From: JBAWAP01 sp049589355
GTDB lineage: Bacteria > Chloroflexota > Anaerolineae > VGOG01
Length of the DNA stretch: 10,175 bases
NCBI GenBank assembly: GCA_049589355.1
Contig: JBAWAP010000011.1
Span: forward strand, 1 to 10,175
Direction: 5' to 3'
The position numbers and the translations under genes were made by a program. The stretch's first letter is position 1. Each line of letters starts with the position of its first letter. The notes below the pieces were generated by a model that made no database searches, was not told where the DNA came from, and was given only the letters and a program-made list of their open reading frames with translations. Shown here piece by piece: positions 6,636 to 10,175 of the stretch.

Positions 6636-7815
6636 CCTCTTCTTTATAGCCGCTATTCTCCTGGCCTTGATAGCGTTCAACCTGTCGTTTGCTCCTCTCG
6701 ACAGGAGCACACCGCTTGCTCCAGTTGAGGCGCAAAACGCCACTCTACAGAGCCCCACCGTGCGAATAGACCCCGCTGAGTCGGTTGTCGGGGTAGGCGA
6801 TACCTTCACCGTCACGGTGATGATTGACCATGCCAGCGATCTGGGTGCCTTCGAGTTCGACCTGCTCTACATCACTACCACCGTCACAGTGGACGACGTG
6901 ACGCTGAGTGACTTCCTGGGCAGCACGGGACGTTCTGTTAACGTGATCCCTGGCTGTCCTCAAATAGACAACGGAGCGGGGAAGGTCGCTTTCGGAGCTT
7001 TAAGCTTTGCCTTTCAACTGCCGGGGCCCAACGGGACTGGAGAGTTAGCTATCATCACCCTCACCGCCCAAGGCGAGGGGCAGAGCCCCCTCGACCTCCA
7101 AAACGTCCAGGTGGTGGACACGGGCGCCAATGAGCAGGTGGTTACCGACGAGGACGGCGCTGTAGTGGTGGGTACCCCGCCAACGGCGACGTCTACGCCT
7201 ACCGCAACCAGTACAGCGACTGTGACCGTTACCCCCACTCCAACGAGTACAGGTGCAGCAACGCCTACACCCACTGCGACCAGTACGGTCACTGCGACTG
7301 GTACCCCTCCTACTCCAACGAGTACAGCTACGGCAACGACCACGCCGGAGCCGGCGATTATCGTCTACCCAACTAAAGCGCCAGTTGGGGAGACGTTCAC
7401 CTTCACCGGCTCTCACTTCACGCCCAATGGCCAGATAGAGGAGTGGTTCGCCGCTCCGTCAATGCCCCCTGCGTCCATCACCTGGCTTCCCGAGCCAGGT
7501 AATGGCCTCATAGAAGAGTGGTTCGCCGATCCAGATCAAATACGCTACCTCCTTGGCTCCTTCTATGCCGATTCGTTCGGGGGGTTCACCCGCCAGCATA
7601 GCTGGGAGAAGTACTGGCCTGCAGGCATTTACAGCTACATAGCTATAGACGTCGCGAAGGGATCTGAGACCTCCGTAGAGTTTGAGATGACTGAGCCTCT
7701 GGCTCAAACGCCGACCAGCACGCCCACCTCAACTGCAACCACGACCGCCACACCCACGACCACGCCGACGGCGACACCATACAGGCTCTACCTGCCCCTG
7801 GTGCTGAAAGAATAG
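6622..7815 (+). CDS. Cohesin-bearing secreted scaffold protein A
   Basis: This 397-residue surface protein starts at GTG 6622, set by a GGAGGA site. The N-terminus is a hydrophobic export signal (NLFFIAAILLALIAFNLSF), with possible cleavage near APVEA (33-37). Residues about 46-184 form a cohesin domain: PTVRIDPAESVVGVGDTF, DLGAFEFDLLY, then GKVAFGALSFA and LAIITLTAQGEG, the usual nine-strand pattern. A Thr/Pro/Ala linker (185-244) follows, then a beta-type domain (245-359; VGETFTFTGSHFTPNG ... WPAGIYSYIAIDV), a second short linker, and the tail PYRLYLPLVLKE. Cohesins bind dockerins through calcium-dependent contacts, and the gene just upstream ends in a dockerin. The role is therefore probably that of a small surface receptor for the peptidase. 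The beta domain carries a 25-residue insertion absent from its relatives in scaffold B. The tail type recurs in Chloroflexota secreted proteins; its function is unknown to me. Confidence 0.88.
   Translation: MQRLNLFFIAAILLALIAFNLSFAPLDRSTPLAPVEAQNATLQSPTVRIDPAESVVGVGDTFTVTVMIDHASDLGAFEFDLLYITTTVTVDDVTLSDFLGSTGRSVNVIPGCPQIDNGAGKVAFGALSFAFQLPGPNGTGELAIITLTAQGEGQSPLDLQNVQVVDTGANEQVVTDEDGAVVVGTPPTATSTPTATSTATVTVTPTPTSTGAATPTPTATSTVTATGTPPTPTSTATATTTPEPAIIVYPTKAPVGETFTFTGSHFTPNGQIEEWFAAPSMPPASITWLPEPGNGLIEEWFADPDQIRYLLGSFYADSFGGFTRQHSWEKYWPAGIYSYIAIDVAKGSETSVEFEMTEPLAQTPTSTPTSTATTTATPTTTPTATPYRLYLPLVLKE
7174..7353 (+). repeat. Thr/Pro/Ala linker coding tract, scaffold A
   Basis: About 60 codons of Thr, Pro, Ala and Ser join the cohesin to the beta domain. 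All four Thr codons are mixed, so the tract is repetitive in protein but much less so in DNA. Such stalks are extended and often glycosylated in other surface proteins. Confidence 0.8.
7354..7698 (+). repeat. Beta-domain repeat, copy in scaffold A
   Basis: Copy one of a domain found three times in the window. Shared landmarks are a VYP or VSP start, G(E/Q)xFxFTGSxFTPN, an aromatic SFYAD or YFQAD strand, GxFxR, and W..G.Y(T/S)Y(I/L)A(I/F)D near the end. I do not recognise a named family. The fold may be Ig/TIG-like. Confidence 0.75.
7426..7532 (+). repeat. 32-base direct duplication with hairpin inside the beta domain
   Basis: The stretches at 7426-7457 and 7501-7532 match at 28 of 32 bases and lie 75 bases apart, adding exactly 25 codons. 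Both encode NG(Q/L)IEEWFA. The two other copies of this domain (9301-9573, 9628-9897) have only one such segment. The spacer ends in a perfect 8-bp inverted repeat (ACCTGGCT / AGCCAGGT, 7480-7500). Confidence 0.8.
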
Positions 7816-7821
7816 CAAACG

Positions 7822-9996
7822 ATGAAGGCGGTGAAGTTTGATGGGCTTCGGGGCAAGATGGAGAGAGCAGGCTTCGAGCCCTGGCTCACCATCCTCCTGG
7901 CTATCGCCCTCCTGCCCGCGCTGGCGTTGGCCGCGCCTTCGCTTTCCCCCGGCGAGACAAACCTGGCCCAGCAGGACCCCACCGTGCGCATAGAGCCCGC
8001 CCAATCAACGGTGGCGGTAGGCCAGAGCTTCAGCGTCTCAGTGATGATTGACGAGGCCAGCGACCTGGGCGCCTTCCAGTTCGACCTGCGCTACACCACC
8101 ACTATCGTCAGGGTGAACGGCGTGACGCTGGGTGGCTTCCTGGGAAGCACTGGGCGGAACATAATTGGCCCGTTCGTCGATATAAAGAACGAAGCTGGAA
8201 AGGTCAGCTTCGGAGCTGTCAGCTTTGGGGAGGCGCCGGGGCCAGATGGGTCGGGAGTGTTAGCTGTCGTCAGCCTCACCGCCCAGGGCGAGGGAGAGAG
8301 CCCCCTCGACCTCCGAAGCGTCCTCGTGCTGGACACGGGCAGTAATTCTCAGGTGGCTAGCATCGAGGATGGCTCGGTCGTGGTGGGGGCCGCGCCGACC
8401 ACGACCTCCACTCCCACTCCCACCTGGACCCCTACAGTGACGTCTACACCTACGCCAACAGCTACACCTACGGCCACACCCACCAGCACTGCCAGTCCCA
8501 CAGCGACTCAGACCACGACGCCTGGTCCCACAGCGACCAGCACCCCGACCACCACACCCACACCCACATCCACGCCAAAAGTGGGGCAAGGCCGCCTTAA
8601 CCCTCAACACAGTAGCGCGCCATACTGTAACACCGCCGATGTTGAGATCTGGGTAGATGGAACCAACTTCCAGGGTGGTCAGATAAAGCTCATATACGAC
8701 TCAATATGCGCTGAGGTAATGAACTGGATACCCAATACTATCGACTTCCCACTGGCGACGTGGGATTCGGATACCCCTGGTCAGGAGTGGATTACCTTCT
8801 CAGGGCCAGGTTCAAAGACAGGCGAGTACTTAATCGGCATCCTCACCATCCATTGCGTCTCTGAGGAGGAGTGTGCAACTGACTTGGATTTCGTTGAGGG
8901 CGGAGCGATGACGACCAAGTTATTCGATGAGTGGAGTAATGAGATCCCAGTTGCTTGGGAAGACGGAACGTTCGAGTGCGCAATTGTGCTTACACCCACG
9001 TCCACCTCGACGCCGACCGATACGCCAACGCGGACCGCCACGCTAACGACCACGGCAACTAACACGCCCACCGGCGCGCCGGAAGCGACGCCAACTTCCA
9101 CCCCCACCACAACCAGCACGCCCACGGCCACGCCTAGCCCAACGGCAACACCTACGGAGACCGTAACAGCGACGCCCACCCCTACAGGGACAGGCCCTCC
9201 CACCGGGACGCCCACGGCTACACCCAGTGCAACAACCACTACTACGGCTAGTCCTACAGAGACCGCTACGGCGACGGCGACACCTACGGCCACGCCGGGG
9301 TCAGCGGTAGCTGTCTACCCGGCGGAGGGCTACGCCGGACAGGAGTTCACATTCACTGGCTCGGATTTCACGCCCAACAGCCTGGTACACGAGGGCTTAA
9401 CCAATCCCAATCAGGAGTATCATTACATCGCCTCATTTTACGCCGATTTATCTGGAGGGTTTGTTCGTACTATCGCCACGGAGAGGGATTGGCTTCTGGG
9501 AATCTATACCTACATAGCTTTTGACGCCACCAAGAACCACAGCGCCTCCGTGCAGTTCACAGTCTTCGAGCCTCCGCCGACGGCCACGCTCACGCCGACC
9601 CCTACGCCCACGCCCACACCGGAGCCAATGGTCGCCGTCTCTCCAAGCGAGGCACCGGTTGGAGAGTGGTTCGTGTTCACTGGCTCTCATTTCACCCCTA
9701 ATGGCTTAATAGAGGACCGATTCGCCGACCCAAATCAAGTCCAGCGCAGCCTCGGGTACTTCCAGGCGGATTCGTCCGGGGAGTTCATCCGCAAGCGCAA
9801 CTGGACTGGAGACTGGCCTGCCGGAACTTACACCTACCTGGCTTTCGATTTCACCAAGCTCCTCTGGGCCTCCGTGGAGTTTGAGATGACCGAGCCTTCG
9901 CCGACGGCAACGCCTACCTCGACTTCGACTGTGACCGCCACACCAACCACATCTTCGAGCTATGAAGTCTACCTGCCGATTGTCGTCAAGGAGTGA
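7822..9996 (+). CDS. Cohesin-bearing secreted scaffold protein B, multi-domain
   Basis: This is a 724-residue paralogue of scaffold A, six bases downstream of it. The ATG at 7822 has no strong ribosome site. Met13 (7858) is an alternative that leaves a shorter, more usual n-region before the hydrophobic core (WLTILLAIALLPALALA, 21-37). A cohesin domain at about 52-190 matches that of scaffold A closely (SVMIDEASDLGAFQFDL, FLGSTGR, SLTAQGEGESPLDL). The rest runs: Thr/Pro linker (191-252); a separate domain with five Cys (about 253-388; Cys269, 296, 345, 351, 386); a long linker (391-492); two copies of the beta domain (494-584 and 603-692) split by a short linker; a last linker; and the tail SYEVYLPIVVKE. 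Probably a longer surface scaffold, able to hold a dockerin protein away from the cell. The Cys domain may itself be cohesin-like, which I hold only weakly. Confidence 0.88.
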   Translation: MKAVKFDGLRGKMERAGFEPWLTILLAIALLPALALAAPSLSPGETNLAQQDPTVRIEPAQSTVAVGQSFSVSVMIDEASDLGAFQFDLRYTTTIVRVNGVTLGGFLGSTGRNIIGPFVDIKNEAGKVSFGAVSFGEAPGPDGSGVLAVVSLTAQGEGESPLDLRSVLVLDTGSNSQVASIEDGSVVVGAAPTTTSTPTPTWTPTVTSTPTPTATPTATPTSTASPTATQTTTPGPTATSTPTTTPTPTSTPKVGQGRLNPQHSSAPYCNTADVEIWVDGTNFQGGQIKLIYDSICAEVMNWIPNTIDFPLATWDSDTPGQEWITFSGPGSKTGEYLIGILTIHCVSEEECATDLDFVEGGAMTTKLFDEWSNEIPVAWEDGTFECAIVLTPTSTSTPTDTPTRTATLTTTATNTPTGAPEATPTSTPTTTSTPTATPSPTATPTETVTATPTPTGTGPPTGTPTATPSATTTTTASPTETATATATPTATPGSAVAVYPAEGYAGQEFTFTGSDFTPNSLVHEGLTNPNQEYHYIASFYADLSGGFVRTIATERDWLLGIYTYIAFDATKNHSASVQFTVFEPPPTATLTPTPTPTPTPEPMVAVSPSEAPVGEWFVFTGSHFTPNGLIEDRFADPNQVQRSLGYFQADSSGEFIRKRNWTGDWPAGTYTYLAFDFTKLLWASVEFEMTEPSPTATPTSTSTVTATPTTSSSYEVYLPIVVKE
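8392..8577 (+). repeat. Thr/Pro linker coding tract 1, scaffold B
   Basis: About 62 codons dominated by Thr and Pro join the cohesin to the Cys-containing domain. Confidence 0.8.
8992..9297 (+). repeat. Thr/Pro linker coding tract 2, scaffold B
   Basis: About 102 codons, the longest stalk in the window, between the Cys domain and the first beta domain. It produces long open frames on the opposite strand that translate to Val/Gly repeats and are not genes. Confidence 0.8.
9301..9573 (+). repeat. Beta-domain repeat, first copy in scaffold B
   Basis: This copy shares GQEFTFTGSDFTPN, ASFYAD, GGFVR and LGIYTYIAFDATK with the others. It is the most diverged of the three in the middle section (LVHEGLTNPNQ where the others have (L/Q)IE(E/D).FA.P). 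Confidence 0.75.
9628..9897 (+). repeat. Beta-domain repeat, second copy in scaffold B
   Basis: This copy is closer to that of scaffold A than to its own neighbour. It shares APVGE.F.FTGSHFTPNG.IE, WPAG.Y.Y.A.D and the ending ASVEFEMTEP (scaffold A: TSVEFEMTEP). That pattern suggests duplication or gene conversion between the two genes at their 3' ends. Confidence 0.75.
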
Positions 9997-10010
9997 CTAC
10001 TCAGGCTGTC

Positions 10011-10065
10011 ATTGCGAGCGAAGCGAAGCAATCCCCAAGCCGCAAGGAGGAGATTGCTTCGTCGC
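10011..10065. repeat. Intergenic inverted repeat, 'gcgaagcaatc' type
   Basis: CGAAGCAATC (10024-10033) is mirrored by GATTGCTTCG (10052-10061) around an 18-base loop. The surrounding text (attgcgagcgaagcgaagca) is a motif I know as a dispersed intergenic repeat in Chloroflexota and other environmental bacteria. It lies just after the scaffold B stop and might end or protect the transcript. No T-run is present on the + strand. Confidence 0.7.
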
Positions 10066-10103
10066 AAAAAACACTCCTACTCAGAAACTTCCCCTCACCC
10101 CCG

Positions 10104-10126
10104 CCCTCTCCCCAAAGGGGCGAGGG
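10104..10126. repeat. C-rich/G-rich hairpin repeat 1
   Basis: CCCTCTCCCC pairs with GGGGCGAGGG around AAA: nine pairs with one T-C mismatch. It is part of the same block of intergenic repeats. Confidence 0.6.
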
Positions 10127-10135
10127 GGCAAGTCT

Positions 10136-10156
10136 CCTCTCCCTCGCAGGGAGAGG
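10136..10156. repeat. C-rich/G-rich hairpin repeat 2
   Basis: CCTCTCCCT and AGGGAGAGG form a perfect 9-bp stem with a CGC loop. The window then ends in gcctgccctgagc, which looks like the first bases of another dispersed repeat cut off by the window edge. Confidence 0.65.
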
Positions 10157-10175
10157 GTTAGAGCCTGCCCTGAGC

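Noticed and set aside
8781..9293. Long open frame on the minus strand (170 codons, Val/Gly-rich), with similar ones at 7014-7343 and 8260-8610
   Set aside because: These are mirror images of Thr/Pro/Ala-coding tracts; their low-complexity Val/Gly or Arg/Cys/Gly text has no domain and no sensible start.
8392..9300. CRISPR or tandem-repeat array
   Set aside because: The periodicity is that of Thr-Pro codons inside an open frame; there are no constant repeats with unique spacers.
3477..9996. Cellulosome
   Set aside because: There is no glycoside hydrolase or carbohydrate-binding enzyme, and each scaffold has one clear cohesin rather than many.

Overview
The window looks like a stretch of a Chloroflexota chromosome, most likely Anaerolineae or a related environmental lineage. 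The main clues are secreted proteins with long Thr/Pro/Ala linkers, C-terminal tails ending in YLPLVLKE or YLPIVVKE, a gingipain-type (C25) peptidase with the layout I associate with that phylum, and GC-rich intergenic repeats of the 'attgcgagcgaagcgaagcaatc' type. The taxonomic call is inference from remembered family traits, not from a search. All credible genes are on the + strand.

Region 1 (1-3320) is a RiPP (ribosomally made, post-translationally modified peptide) biosynthetic block. In order it holds a PqqD-like peptide chaperone whose 5' end lies outside the window, a radical SAM/SPASM maturase, a 59-residue precursor peptide with a YxxPxV leader motif and three Cys in its C-terminal half, an HPr-kinase-like protein with an intact P-loop, and an S26-type signal peptidase of the Ser/His class. 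The expected flow is leader binding by the PqqD protein, radical modification of the core by the SPASM enzyme, possibly phosphotransfer by the kinase-like protein, and leader removal by the membrane-anchored peptidase. No transporter is visible.

Region 2 (3321-3476) is a short AT-rich gap with an imperfect hairpin and a weak promoter candidate. It probably separates the RiPP operon from what follows.

Region 3 (3477-9996) is a surface protein module. It opens with an exported C25 cysteine peptidase that has a propeptide, an intact His/Cys pair and a C-terminal two-repeat dockerin. Two tandem, paralogous secreted proteins follow, each starting with a cohesin domain and continuing through Thr/Pro stalks and copies of a roughly 90-residue beta-type domain to a YLPhhhKE tail. 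The second also carries a Cys-containing, low-GC domain not present in the first. The peptidase stop and the first scaffold start overlap by 14 nt, so the dockerin enzyme and a cohesin receptor are probably translated together. The natural reading is a non-cellulosomal cohesin-dockerin complex that displays a protease at the cell surface.

Region 4 (9997-10175) has no gene and is packed with inverted repeats of dispersed-repeat type.

The most interesting points are the unassigned three-Cys RiPP, the dockerin-protease/cohesin-scaffold pair, and the adjacency of the two systems.
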